64,000 nucleotides of DNA from JAVJSU01 sp040219275 (GTDB taxonomy: Bacteria; Chloroflexota; Anaerolineae; Aggregatilineales; Phototrophicaceae): the NCBI GenBank assembly GCA_040219275.1, contig JAVJSU010000042.1:62001-126000 (forward strand), given 5' to 3'. The notes beneath the pieces are model-generated. The model ran no database searches and was not told where the DNA came from. It saw nothing but the letters and a program-made list of their open reading frames with translations. Position numbers and translations under genes: made by a program. Within the stretch, counting starts at the first letter, position 1, and every line of letters begins with the position of its first letter. Shown in pieces: positions 9,288 through 18,066 of this stretch.

Positions 9288-10742
9288 TTACCCCATCCCG
9301 TCGAGTTTTTCTTTCAGCAATTTTGTGACGACTGCCGGATTGCCCTTGCCCTTAAGCGCACCCATCGCCTTACCCATCAACGCGCCGAAGAGACGATCTT
9401 CACCGCCCAGCAACCGCTCCACCAGTGCAGAATTATCAGCGATCACCGTGTCGATAATACTGACGATGGCGCTCTCGTCGCTGACTTGCGCCAAGCCTTC
9501 ACGCTCCACGATGGCTTTCGGGGTGTCGCCCGTCTCGAACATGGTTTCTAGCACTTTTTCGCCCGTGCCTTTGTTGATCGTATTGCCATCCACCAGCTTG
9601 ACCAACGCGGCGAATTCCGGTGCGCCAAACTTGAGCGTGGCGATGTCTTCGCGGTTGATGCTATTGTTGTTCAGCAATTTCGCCAATCCACCGAGCATCC
9701 AGTTGGCGGCGGATTTTGACTCAACGCCATCGGCGACGACCTGCTCATAAAAATCTGCAAACACACCTTCACCGACAATCTGATTCGCGTCGTATTCGCT
9801 CAAGCCGAAGTCGGTCATGAAGCGGTTTTTCTTCGCGTCCGGCAGTTCCGGCAGGCGGGTCTTCACCTCGTCCACCCATTCACGGCTGGCAACCACAATC
9901 GGCAAATCCGGCTCAGGGAAATAACGGTATTCGTCAGCGCGTTCTTTATAGCGCTGAATCAGGATTTTATTATTCTGCTCATCCCATCCGAGCGTCGCCG
10001 GTTTGACGGTATCGCCTTTTTCATACAGCTTGATCTGCCGTTTGACTTCGTAATCAATAGCACGCACCATGCTACGGATGCTGTTAAGATTCTTGATCTC
10101 CGTCCGCATACGGAATTCGGTATCGTCCTCGTGCATCACGCTGACGTTGGCTTCAAAACGCAAAACGCCTTTGGACATATCGCCCGTGTTCACGCCCAGA
10201 TAGCGCAATAACGCCCGCAACTTCCGTGCGTAGGCTTCCGCTTCTTCACTGTTGCGGATGTCCGGCTCACTGACGATTTCCAGCAGAGGCACACCGGCGC
10301 GGTTGTAATCCACAAGGCTACTGCCATCGCCCATATGCGTCAGCTTGCCCGTATCTTCTTCCATGTGGGCGCGGGTCACACCGATGCGTTTGGTCGTGCC
10401 GTCCGAAAGTTCAATGTCGATATAGCCCTTCACCGCCAGCGGATATTCATACTGGCTGATCTGGTAGCCTTTGGGCAGGTCAGGGTAGAAGTAACTTTTG
10501 CGGGCGAATTGGCTAAATTCAGGGATTTCGCAATTCAGCGCCAGCCCGACCATCATGCCATATTCCATCGCTTTCATGTTGACCACCGGCAACGTCCCCG
10601 GCATCCCCAGCGACAACGGATCAACGGCGCTGTTCGGTTCAGCCTCGACACTATCGACCACCGGACAATTGCTAAACATTTTGCTTTCCGTCAGCATTTC
10701 GGCGTGGACTTCTAGCCCGACAATGGTTTTCCATTCGCTCAT
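9288..10742 (-). CDS. gatB: Asp-tRNA(Asn)/Glu-tRNA(Gln) amidotransferase subunit B
   Basis: Full-length GatB (484 aa). This subunit of the GatCAB amidotransferase holds the kinase-like active site that phosphorylates the tRNA-bound Glu or Asp side chain before amidation to Gln or Asn. Family motifs are clear: IVGLEVHAEM at the start, LPKGYQISQYEYP, VDYNRAGVPLLEIVSEPD, and RFEANVSV; the C-terminal GatB/YqeY domain runs from ~residue 335. An AGGAAG ribosome binding site precedes the ATG. gatA and gatC are not next to it. It is divergent from the toxin-antitoxin operon. Confidence 0.97.
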   Translation of the reverse strand: MSEWKTIVGLEVHAEMLTESKMFSNCPVVDSVEAEPNSAVDPLSLGMPGTLPVVNMKAMEYGMMVGLALNCEIPEFSQFARKSYFYPDLPKGYQISQYEYPLAVKGYIDIELSDGTTKRIGVTRAHMEEDTGKLTHMGDGSSLVDYNRAGVPLLEIVSEPDIRNSEEAEAYARKLRALLRYLGVNTGDMSKGVLRFEANVSVMHEDDTEFRMRTEIKNLNSIRSMVRAIDYEVKRQIKLYEKGDTVKPATLGWDEQNNKILIQRYKERADEYRYFPEPDLPIVVASREWVDEVKTRLPELPDAKKNRFMTDFGLSEYDANQIVGEGVFADFYEQVVADGVESKSAANWMLGGLAKLLNNNSINREDIATLKFGAPEFAALVKLVDGNTINKGTGEKVLETMFETGDTPKAIVEREGLAQVSDESAIVSIIDTVIADNSALVERLLGGEDRLFGALMGKAMGALKGKGNPAVVTKLLKEKLDGMG

Positions 10743-10937
10743 GGTGACTTCCTATTAGATGAGATGTTAGACACAAGATGATTGTGAGATATGCGTTTTT
10801 TAAACGATCATTCCGGCGCAAATTGTACCACAGGTTCGGTGTGGGGCTGAAAGTGAATTTTGTCCCCACGCATACAAAACACGCTCGTGCGAAATTAGGG
10901 TTTATAATAGATCGTAAAACGGACATAAGACTGAAAA

Positions 10938-11171
10938 ATGACTACTGATCTGCGGAATCAAGCACACACCTTATTAGACAATCTAGCGGATAATCGGTTG
11001 GACATGATTGTTCGCTGGTTACAGTTGCTTAAAGATACAGAAGGCGAAACTGATGTTGAACCCGAAGAAATGTGGCTTCTTGCTAACGGCGAACTAAAAC
11101 GCATGGCAGGCGAATCTGAGATGGATGCCACCTCTATTGAGGATTGGCGCAAATACCTTGATGAAATCTAA
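10938..11171 (+). CDS. Putative antitoxin of a type II toxin-antitoxin pair
   Basis: A 77-residue acidic helical protein whose gene overlaps the next one by 11 bp (GATGAAATCTAAG), the tight coupling usual for toxin-antitoxin operons. The sequence has no clear DNA-binding motif I can name: an N-terminal helix (LRNQAHTLLDNLADNRLDMIVRWLQLL) is followed by a disordered acidic tail that could wrap the toxin. A TATAAT hexamer lies at 10903-10908, 30 bp upstream of the ATG. The assignment rests on gene order and the partner; it is not a family match. Confidence 0.7.
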   Translation: MTTDLRNQAHTLLDNLADNRLDMIVRWLQLLKDTEGETDVEPEEMWLLANGELKRMAGESEMDATSIEDWRKYLDEI

Positions 11172-11511
11172 GTTTGCAACCACACCTCGATTTGATCGTA
11201 GCCTCAGGCAATTAAAAAAACGCTATCCCAAGATTGGGAAGGATTTGACATTCGTCTTTGAGGATTTAGAAAATAATCCAGAAGTCGGAACGGTGATCCC
11301 AAAGGATTATTCCATCCGTAAAGTGCGAGTCCGTAGCAGTGATATGCAACGTGGGAAAAGCGGCGGTTTTCGGCTACTGTATCGTTTAGCAGATCGATCA
11401 GAAGACGAGGATGAGATAGAGATCACCATCAACCTATTATTCATCTACGCAAAGGTTGATCAGAAAGATGTTAGTCAGGCATTTCTACAAGTACTTGATG
11501 AAGATGATTAA
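11161..11511 (+). CDS. RelE/ParE-superfamily toxin
   Basis: A 116-residue basic protein beginning at the ATG that overlaps the antitoxin stop. It has the RelE/ParE pattern: an N-terminal helix (TPRFDRSLRQLKKRYPKIGKDL), the core strand GKSGGFRLLYRLADRS, and a final strand LLFIYAKVDQKDVS. RelE-type toxins are mRNA endonucleases and ParE toxins poison gyrase; the KSGGFR...IYAK arrangement is closer to the HigB/RelE-like branch but the target is not settled. An upstream in-frame start (11125) would overlap the antitoxin more deeply and is less likely. Confidence 0.85.
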   Translation: MKSKFATTPRFDRSLRQLKKRYPKIGKDLTFVFEDLENNPEVGTVIPKDYSIRKVRVRSSDMQRGKSGGFRLLYRLADRSEDEDEIEITINLLFIYAKVDQKDVSQAFLQVLDEDD

Positions 11512-11547
11512 ATGAAAACTCGCACAAAACCAGCGGATTAGTAACAA

Positions 11548-12306
11548 ATGGACAAACTTCAGCACATTTTTGAGCTTGCAGAAGAAGGTGAATGGACAAA
11601 CGGACGCGCCGGTTTCCATAAAAGTTTTTATGAAGCGATTAGGGAACTCAACGATACACAACGTTTTGCTCTTGTCGAAGTAATGAATTCGCAATCCTCG
11701 CCTATAATTCGATACAGTATCCTTGAAGCTATCGAATTTCTTAAAATTGATCTTGATGTTGAGCATCTGCTCAAAGTTATGCGTGATCCACAGGAAATAA
11801 TGGGAATACGGGCGAAAGCTGGCAAAGTCTTAACACACAACCTAGATATAGCAGACACGTTACTCTACGAACTAGTTCGTGAAGATGCGGATATTTTTAT
11901 TCAACGTGAAATTTCTATGGGATACATGCTTCTGATGCAGGAATCACGCCCTGAAAAACTCGAAACTGCGCTGATTAATTGTCTTCAGACGATAAAGAAG
12001 TCTGAAGATCCGTTCTTTATTTTCGAGTTACTCATAACATACAAATCGCCAAATATAGTTGACGTGGTAAGCATTTTTTTGCAGGATGATCGCGCGTTTA
12101 TCCGAGCAAGGGCAATAGCCACATTAACATCCAGTGGCGACACACATGCAATCTCATTGATTGTTCCTTTTCTTGATGATGTCAATGTCGAGGTACGTAG
12201 TCAGGCAATCTATTCCCTGAGACAACAATTCAATATTGACCACACAACGGTTAACACTTTACGCAAAGCCACCCGCGCACTAAATGATTACAATGACTCC
12301 CCCTGA
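11548..12306 (+). CDS. HEAT-repeat protein
   Basis: A 252-residue all-helical soluble protein. Segments such as FIRARAIATLTSSGDTHAIS, and NVEVRSQAIYSLRQQFNI carry the (V/I)R-x-x-A-I-x-x-L pattern of HEAT/PBS-type repeats, at least four units. Such scaffolds bind partner proteins or, in phycocyanobilin lyase relatives, cofactors. It sits 36 bp after the toxin gene, so it may share its transcript, but a functional link is not shown. Confidence 0.7.
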   Translation: MDKLQHIFELAEEGEWTNGRAGFHKSFYEAIRELNDTQRFALVEVMNSQSSPIIRYSILEAIEFLKIDLDVEHLLKVMRDPQEIMGIRAKAGKVLTHNLDIADTLLYELVREDADIFIQREISMGYMLLMQESRPEKLETALINCLQTIKKSEDPFFIFELLITYKSPNIVDVVSIFLQDDRAFIRARAIATLTSSGDTHAISLIVPFLDDVNVEVRSQAIYSLRQQFNIDHTTVNTLRKATRALNDYNDSP

Positions 12307-12386
12307 ATATGTTACCCTCACCCCACAACGCACGAAATAACCCATAAGAACGTAATCGAGTACTCGAATCAACGTTGGGATACGCC

Positions 12387-12941
12387 ATGCAAGAGCAAGA
12401 GGCTAATCTATCGCCACCCGATGACCGGACGTTGGCGCGGGAAGCCCAAACCCATCCTGCCGCCTTCGCGGAATTGTATCGCCGTCACGCAGATCGCATT
12501 TTCCGCTATGTGATGGCGCGAGTCGGCAACATACAGGATGCACAGGACATCACCGCGCAGGTTTTTCTGGATGCGCTGAAAAGCCTGCCCAATTACAACG
12601 CCCGCTGGACATTCGCCGCGTGGATCACCGGAATCGCCCATAACAAAGTGGTCGATTTCTACCGCAAACGGCGCATCGTCCTGCCCTTGGAGCACGCCGC
12701 ATCGAAAGCACATCCTGATTTGCCGCCGGATGAAATTGTCTTTCGCCGCTTGCGCCTATCACAGGTGCGCGAAGGCATGACCCATCTCGGCGCGGAACGG
12801 GCGGAAGTCATCGCCCTGCGGATTTTTGGCGGATTGAGCACGGCAGAAACTGCGCAGATCATGAACAAAAGTGACTCTGCGGTGAAGATGCTCCTCTATC
12901 GTGCACTCCGTGACCTGCGAGCGTATCTCGGTGAAGACTAA
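12387..12941 (+). CDS. ECF-type sigma factor, first of two tandem receptor-linked pairs
   Basis: A sigma-70 family factor of the ECF group, 184 residues from the ATG at 12387 (a TTG four codons upstream is an alternative). Region 2 spans ~25-95 (AELYRRHADRIFRYVMARVG, then DAQDITAQVFLDALKSL and FAAWITGIAHNKVVDFYRKR), and region 4 is ~120-180, with the helix-turn-helix RIFGGLSTAETAQIMNKS. It directs RNA polymerase to promoters when released from its partner. The gene is followed after 104 bp by a membrane receptor with a pseudo-glycosidase head, which is probably its regulator. Confidence 0.93.
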   Translation: MQEQEANLSPPDDRTLAREAQTHPAAFAELYRRHADRIFRYVMARVGNIQDAQDITAQVFLDALKSLPNYNARWTFAAWITGIAHNKVVDFYRKRRIVLPLEHAASKAHPDLPPDEIVFRRLRLSQVREGMTHLGAERAEVIALRIFGGLSTAETAQIMNKSDSAVKMLLYRALRDLRAYLGED

Positions 12942-13045
12942 ATCAATGAAAGGTAAGCAAATCAACCGCCTCGTGCTCACTTCTAATTTTCGGAAAGGGG
13001 GCTGAGGGCGAGGTAAAAATGAGTATGATGAATGGAACATGACCC

Positions 13046-14482
13046 ATGACCGACAAAAACGACACCCACGATGGTGACATGAATGAGAATGTACAACCGA
13101 AAAATGATGACTCGCTGAATAGCACCCTGCTAGATCGCTTTATCCATGCGCGTCAACAGGACGACCCCGTCGCCACGCCGGAGCAGGGCGAAGCCTATCT
13201 CGCGGAAGATTTGATGGCGCTGGCGGATAAAATTCACCTCAAAAGTGAGTTCCACACGCAAATGCTCAACACACTAAACGCCACGCAGCAGGGCAAGACT
13301 CCCACTGCATCAGCGACGAAGCCACCGAATCAACGCGTGATTGATTTCCCGTATATCAACCTCTATACTCGCCCACGCAAACGCGGCGGACGTATCCCGT
13401 TTACATTGGGCGCGGCGCTGGTCGTCATGGTGGCTTTTAGCGCCGTGCTGTTTAGCTTATCGCCATCCGATACTGCCGATACCGACGAAAACAACATTTT
13501 GCCAATTCGCTATTTACCGGAGGCATTGCCCTTGCCCGTCGGCGGCTATGTGGAACGGGTGAGTCCCGCCACCTTCGACATGATGCAAGAAACCGGCATG
13601 ACGTGGGTGGCGTATTCCTTGCGCTTTTCTCAGGCGGATGCCGAAGCTGACCTCAACCGCGCCTATGAAATGATCGAGAATGCCCACAGCGCCGGCTTTC
13701 GCTTGATGTTGCGCGTCACCGGCACAGCGGTGGAATTGGAGCGCATGGGCGAAGACTATTTCCCGATGTTCGCGGAATTTCTGAGCGAGGTGGCGGCGTT
13801 CCATCCGGATGCGATTCAAGTCTGGCATCAGCCCAATGTGGATAGCGTCTGGTTCCAGAATGATGTAGACGCGGCAACCTATGTGGAAATGTTGCGTCAA
13901 GCCTATGATGCGATTAAAGCGGTCGATGAGAATGTAATGGTCATTAGCGCCGCACCTGCCCCCACTGGCGCGGCGAGTGCCTTTCCGGGGCAGATCATCA
14001 ATGACGATACCTACTATCAAGATATGGCGACGGCGGGAATCGCTGACGTTGCGGATTGTATCGGCGTGACCTACGTCGAAGGCACAGTCTCGCCTGATCT
14101 GGTTTATGGCGATCAACGTGATAGTTATGCCACGCGCTACTTCGTGCCGATGCTCCGCCGTGCCGCCGCGTCCTTTATGAATGCAGACATGCCCCTGTGC
14201 ATCACGCAGATGGGCTATAACGCGCCGGAAGAATTCGCCGACCAACTGACTCCGGCATTCCTATGGGCGAATCAGAATACCCTTGCGGAGCAGGCGGAAT
14301 GGTTACGGGAAGCCATTCTCATCGCCGCAGATTTTGAAGATAGTCCCGTCGAAATGCTCCTCGTCTGGAACATGCACTACTCGCAATATGAATCGCCCGT
14401 CAACGGCTACGCGCTCATCCGTCCCAACGAAACCTGCTTAGCCTGCGAGACCATCGCCACCCTACGCACCGTCCGGCAGTAA
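13046..14482 (+). CDS. Membrane receptor with pseudo-glycoside-hydrolase head, probable anti-sigma factor
   Basis: A single-pass protein: ~115 cytoplasmic residues, a membrane segment at ~117-138, and an external TIM-barrel domain (~158-470). The cytoplasmic tail has EFHTQMLNTLN (68-78), similar to EFAQDLLARLN in the next receptor. The external domain resembles clan-A glycoside hydrolases (GH39-like): the canonical N-E-P-N segment reads VWHQPNVD (Gln262) and the T-E-x-G segment reads CITQMGYN (Gln388). Both catalytic glutamates are therefore glutamine, so the domain probably binds, but does not cleave, a glycan. Its position just after an ECF factor suggests a regulator of that factor. Confidence 0.78.
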   Translation: MTDKNDTHDGDMNENVQPKNDDSLNSTLLDRFIHARQQDDPVATPEQGEAYLAEDLMALADKIHLKSEFHTQMLNTLNATQQGKTPTASATKPPNQRVIDFPYINLYTRPRKRGGRIPFTLGAALVVMVAFSAVLFSLSPSDTADTDENNILPIRYLPEALPLPVGGYVERVSPATFDMMQETGMTWVAYSLRFSQADAEADLNRAYEMIENAHSAGFRLMLRVTGTAVELERMGEDYFPMFAEFLSEVAAFHPDAIQVWHQPNVDSVWFQNDVDAATYVEMLRQAYDAIKAVDENVMVISAAPAPTGAASAFPGQIINDDTYYQDMATAGIADVADCIGVTYVEGTVSPDLVYGDQRDSYATRYFVPMLRRAAASFMNADMPLCITQMGYNAPEEFADQLTPAFLWANQNTLAEQAEWLREAILIAADFEDSPVEMLLVWNMHYSQYESPVNGYALIRPNETCLACETIATLRTVRQ

Positions 14483-14552
14483 ATTTTTTCCTGACGTTTC
14501 GTTGATTTTCTGCGATGAGTTTAACTTCACTGTTGATAGCTGAATAGGAAGG

Positions 14553-14622
14553 TAAAGTCTCCCCTTGCGATCTAGGGGTGTCTACACCCGTAAGCGGGGG
14601 GAGATTTAGAGGGGGGATTAAT
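14553..14622. repeat. Intergenic repeat family A, copy 1
   Basis: C-rich then G-rich sequence (AAGTCTCCCCTTGCG ... GGGGGGAGATTTAGAGGG) shared with copies at 24136-24222 (opposite orientation) and 54490-54562. This copy carries extra bases (ATCTAGGGGTGTCTACACCC) in the middle. It fills most of the 295-bp gap between the first receptor and the second sigma factor. Confidence 0.75.
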
Positions 14623-14777
14623 CGGCATGATTGCCCTATCTCCTCTCTAACTTTTTGTATTCCTCCCCAACCCCACCCAATTCCCGCCCTCAATTTGTGA
14701 TACATTCCCCACTAATCCGTTATAACTCATGAAACCGGAATCAGTTTGCGCGCAACAACAGTAAGGGTTGGATAGAT

Positions 14778-15290
14778 ATGCAAAATGGCAACACGCCAGA
14801 AATAGATTGGGAGGCGGTCTACTGGGAACTCTTGCCCCGACTCTTCAACTTCTTTCGTTATCGCACCGGGGATGACCAGACCGCACAGGATTTGACCTCC
14901 ACCACCATGATGCGTGCGTGGCGCTCACGGGAGCGATATAACAGCGAAATCGGCAAGTTTCAGGCGTGGGTTTTCTCCATCGCCCGCCATGTCGCCGTCG
15001 ATCATTTCCGTAAGTCACGCCCAACCGTGCCATTGGATGCCGTCTATGATCTCGCGTCGGATTTTTCCGTAGAGCAGGAAGTGCAAAAACAACGTGATTT
15101 TGCACGGCTCTACGCCAAACTCACGCAATTACCGGAACGCGAACAGGAGCTTATCGCCCTCAAATACGGCGCAGGCATGACCAATCGTGAGGTCGCCGCG
15201 ACTACCGGATTGACGGAATCCAACGTCGGCACGCTATTGCATCGCACAATTAAAAAACTCAGAGCAGAGTGGGAACTAAGCTATGAATAA
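14778..15290 (+). CDS. ECF-type sigma factor, second tandem pair
   Basis: A 170-residue ECF sigma factor. Region 2 covers ~14-90 (YWELLPRLFNFFRYRTGDDQ, QDLTSTTMMRAWRSRE, FQAWVFSIARHVAVDHFRKS) and region 4 ~110-165 (LPEREQELIALKYGAGMTNREVAATTG, LTESNVGTLLHR). The stop overlaps the start of the WD40 receptor by 8 bp, evidence for translational coupling. The two sigma factors in this region differ clearly in sequence, so they are not a recent duplication, and each has its own membrane partner. Confidence 0.93.
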   Translation: MQNGNTPEIDWEAVYWELLPRLFNFFRYRTGDDQTAQDLTSTTMMRAWRSRERYNSEIGKFQAWVFSIARHVAVDHFRKSRPTVPLDAVYDLASDFSVEQEVQKQRDFARLYAKLTQLPEREQELIALKYGAGMTNREVAATTGLTESNVGTLLHRTIKKLRAEWELSYE

Positions 15291-17769
15291 CACAAATAAC
15301 GAATCACACAATCAAGACTTTTTTGACCAATTTCATAAAGACCCGTCGCCGGAATTCGCGCAAGATTTATTGGCACGGCTGAACGTTCTGGACGCGATGA
15401 ATCAACAGGAAAAAGCACACTCGGTCACGCCGAAAAATCGCATCTACCGCCTCGGGCAATCCCTGCGTGGCACGCCTGCCATCCTCGTCGCGGCGATGAT
15501 GGCGCTCCTGTTTGCGGGCATGATCCTCGTGAATAGTCTACAGACGCAAAATGACAGCCTATCGCAAATCGAAGATGTCTCCCTGAACAATTTACAGCCC
15601 ATCTCGCTGGCAAATGTGAGCGACATGCAACGTCTGCGTCAATTGGGGCGGGGCACGCTCTACGATATGGCATGGTCGCCGGACGAAAGCACCATCGCCG
15701 TCGCATCGGGCAGTGGAGTGTATCTGCATAGCGCGCTAGATTTTAGCGACCTCGGCATCCTTCCCGGCACAGAAGGGGAATCCATCCGTGCGCTCACCTA
15801 TTCTAACGATGGCACTAAAATCGCCGCATCTTTGCGCGACTCTGAGGAAATCGTGATCTGGGATAGTGCGACTCTGGAGGTTTTGACCCGCATCATTTTA
15901 GCGGATACTATTCCGTTTGATCTGATATTCGATGCAACCGGTGAAAATTTAGCCGTTCTGATGTGCTTTCGTGGAGGATCGAATCGCTCCGGCTGTGGGA
16001 CTGTCGGCGCGCTCTTCTATAATGTATTCTCCGGTGAACTCACGAACGAAATCCGTGCAGACATTGACTATTCATTTCTGACAAGTCTTGCGATCAGTCC
16101 AGATTGGTCACTGCTTGCCTTTGTGGGTGGTGGTTCATTATACATCTGGGATGTCCAGACGGGTGAACAAATACGAGAAATTGAGAGCAGGACTGTGTCT
16201 GGTGGCTTTCCACACACGGTAGCATTCAGCCCGGATAGCACACAACTTGCCATGAGTGTGAGCAATGCCGGCGCGTTGCGGATATTTGATGTAGAGACAC
16301 TGTTAAACGTTGATACCGATATAGATTTGATGCGGGATGCCACCACCTTAGAAGTCGCGTCACCCGCTGAGGAAGGCATTTATCAGGTATGGAATATCCA
16401 CTTTAATGCCGATGGTTCGCGCGTGTTCGCTACCGATTTTGATGGTGGTGTCGTGGCATGGTCATTGCCGGATGGTGAACTCATCAATGTGGTGCAGGTG
16501 GGTCCACGGCAAACTCCGGGTCGCGTATCATTTTTAACAGTCAACAGTTCAGGGACGGAAATCGTCACCTCTCTCAATGGTGCATTGGCGAAATTTAATG
16601 TGGATGACTCGTCTCAGTTGGCGTTGCTGTACGAATACAGCATGAATACGCCGAATCAATTTTCGTTTAGCGCAGATCATATGCATCTGGTGACGGGTTC
16701 ACGAAATAATTGGCTGACCTATGCCAATTTGTGGGATTTAACGGCTGAAACGATCACTCCACAACGGATAAATGATCCTCAGATTGACCCTGATTCCGCT
16801 TATGTCACTTTAGCCAACATCAACCCAGATGGTACAGAGGTCGCATTTAGCAGTGTTTCTCCGACTGGCGCGGTTCAATTCATGATCCATGATGTTGCGA
16901 CAGGCGATGTTGAACCCCTGCCTGATCAACGCTATTGGGAAAATCGCAGTGAAGCCTACTTTGACACCAACAACGATGTATTTATGTTGACAGATATGAG
17001 CGACACAGAAATACAACATTGGATACGCAACGAAGATGCCGAAGCAATCCGCGAATCCGTAGAGCTACAGGCGGATGAGGGGAATGTGTATTTCCATCCC
17101 ACGTTGAATACCACAGTGGATATAACGAATTCGCCGTCCAATTCGATCCGTCCAATTGCGGTTGATCCATCCAATCGCCTGATGGTTGCCACAGTTTGCA
17201 CAGAAGCCTATAGGAGTATTAATATACGGGATTGTAGCGCGACCCTCGGTGTGTGGGATCGGGCAACGGGCGCATTGCTGATGGCATTGCCCGATAGCAA
17301 CTATGAATTTGACCTCTATGAAGCGACCACTACCATGTCATTTAGCCCCGATGGCAATACATTGGCGGTTGGCTCTTGCCTTGAATATCAACAGGCGGAA
17401 GATGCCCCCAATGTACTGTGCCAATCAAGCGGGGTGCGCTTATGGGATGTGAGCGCCGCCTATGCCGCACTCGACGACGAGACACAAACCGATTTGTCCG
17501 TCGCCGATCCCTTTGTACGCATTGACGTACCAACGCCCTATCCATTGCCACAGGTCGCGTTCTCTCCAACTCAAACCGATGGTAACGTGATGCTCGCCGT
17601 CGCCGACAATGACAACACGACCTTCTATGACGTAAATACCGTAACGGGCGAGTACACCATCGTTAATATCATCGCGGGCGCGGAATATCCTGAGTTTAGC
17701 CCTGATGGGGAACTCCTCGCACTCAGTCGCGCCGGAGTCGTCGAATTGTGGGGCGTACCGGAAAACTAA
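15283..17769 (+). CDS. Membrane WD40 receptor, probable anti-sigma factor
   Basis: An 828-residue single-pass protein whose start overlaps the ECF sigma stop. Residues 1-64 are cytoplasmic and contain EFAQDLLARLN (24-34), like the motif in the preceding receptor. The membrane segment is ~65-85. From ~105 to the end there are repeated blades with WD40 signatures such as LYDMAWSPDESTIAVASG, VAFSPDSTQLAMS, MSFSPDGNTLAVGS and PEFSPDGELLALS, consistent with two beta-propellers outside the cell. Such propellers bind proteins or other ligands. The partner sigma factor is presumably held by the cytoplasmic tail; the ligand is unknown. Confidence 0.8.
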   Translation: MNNTNNESHNQDFFDQFHKDPSPEFAQDLLARLNVLDAMNQQEKAHSVTPKNRIYRLGQSLRGTPAILVAAMMALLFAGMILVNSLQTQNDSLSQIEDVSLNNLQPISLANVSDMQRLRQLGRGTLYDMAWSPDESTIAVASGSGVYLHSALDFSDLGILPGTEGESIRALTYSNDGTKIAASLRDSEEIVIWDSATLEVLTRIILADTIPFDLIFDATGENLAVLMCFRGGSNRSGCGTVGALFYNVFSGELTNEIRADIDYSFLTSLAISPDWSLLAFVGGGSLYIWDVQTGEQIREIESRTVSGGFPHTVAFSPDSTQLAMSVSNAGALRIFDVETLLNVDTDIDLMRDATTLEVASPAEEGIYQVWNIHFNADGSRVFATDFDGGVVAWSLPDGELINVVQVGPRQTPGRVSFLTVNSSGTEIVTSLNGALAKFNVDDSSQLALLYEYSMNTPNQFSFSADHMHLVTGSRNNWLTYANLWDLTAETITPQRINDPQIDPDSAYVTLANINPDGTEVAFSSVSPTGAVQFMIHDVATGDVEPLPDQRYWENRSEAYFDTNNDVFMLTDMSDTEIQHWIRNEDAEAIRESVELQADEGNVYFHPTLNTTVDITNSPSNSIRPIAVDPSNRLMVATVCTEAYRSINIRDCSATLGVWDRATGALLMALPDSNYEFDLYEATTTMSFSPDGNTLAVGSCLEYQQAEDAPNVLCQSSGVRLWDVSAAYAALDDETQTDLSVADPFVRIDVPTPYPLPQVAFSPTQTDGNVMLAVADNDNTTFYDVNTVTGEYTIVNIIAGAEYPEFSPDGELLALSRAGVVELWGVPEN

Positions 17770-17790
17770 ACGCAATTTTGAGGTCATATG

Positions 17791-17815
17791 AGGGCGATCT
17801 AGCAAATCGCCCCTA
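17791..17815. repeat. Intergenic hairpin repeat family E, copy 1
   Basis: AGGGCGAT...ATCGCCCCTAC hairpin. Copies of the same theme occur at 37683-37711, 52728-52752 and 54464-54488. Arms 17792-17798 and 17806-17812. Immediately downstream (17881-17915) are short CTGA/CTGAC heptamer-like repeats. Confidence 0.6.
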
Positions 17816-18066
17816 CTTTGACCACTGATGTGTAGAACGTCGCACCACAAAATCAACATCGGTTTCGCGTTTCGATTCAAAAAACTGATCTACTGACCAG
17901 CTGACAAACTGAAAGGCTTTTGTTTGAATGACTCTACAGCCACAATAAATCGACACGTTGCCCGTACCACTCGCCAAATAGATTAAGAAACCTCAACAAT
18001 CCCCCCTGAATTCCGCCCATGTGGTAAACTTAACGCACTTGCAAACAGTCACTTAAGGACAGCCCT

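Noticed and set aside
10903..10908. Promoter for the toxin-antitoxin operon from the TATAAT hexamer
   Set aside because: No -35 box at 16-18 bp, so it is noted only in the gene entry; same for 4899, 39337 and 58913.
13514..14245. Minus-strand frame of 243 aa over the pseudo-glycosidase receptor
   Set aside because: Antisense to a well-supported gene; composition is atypical.
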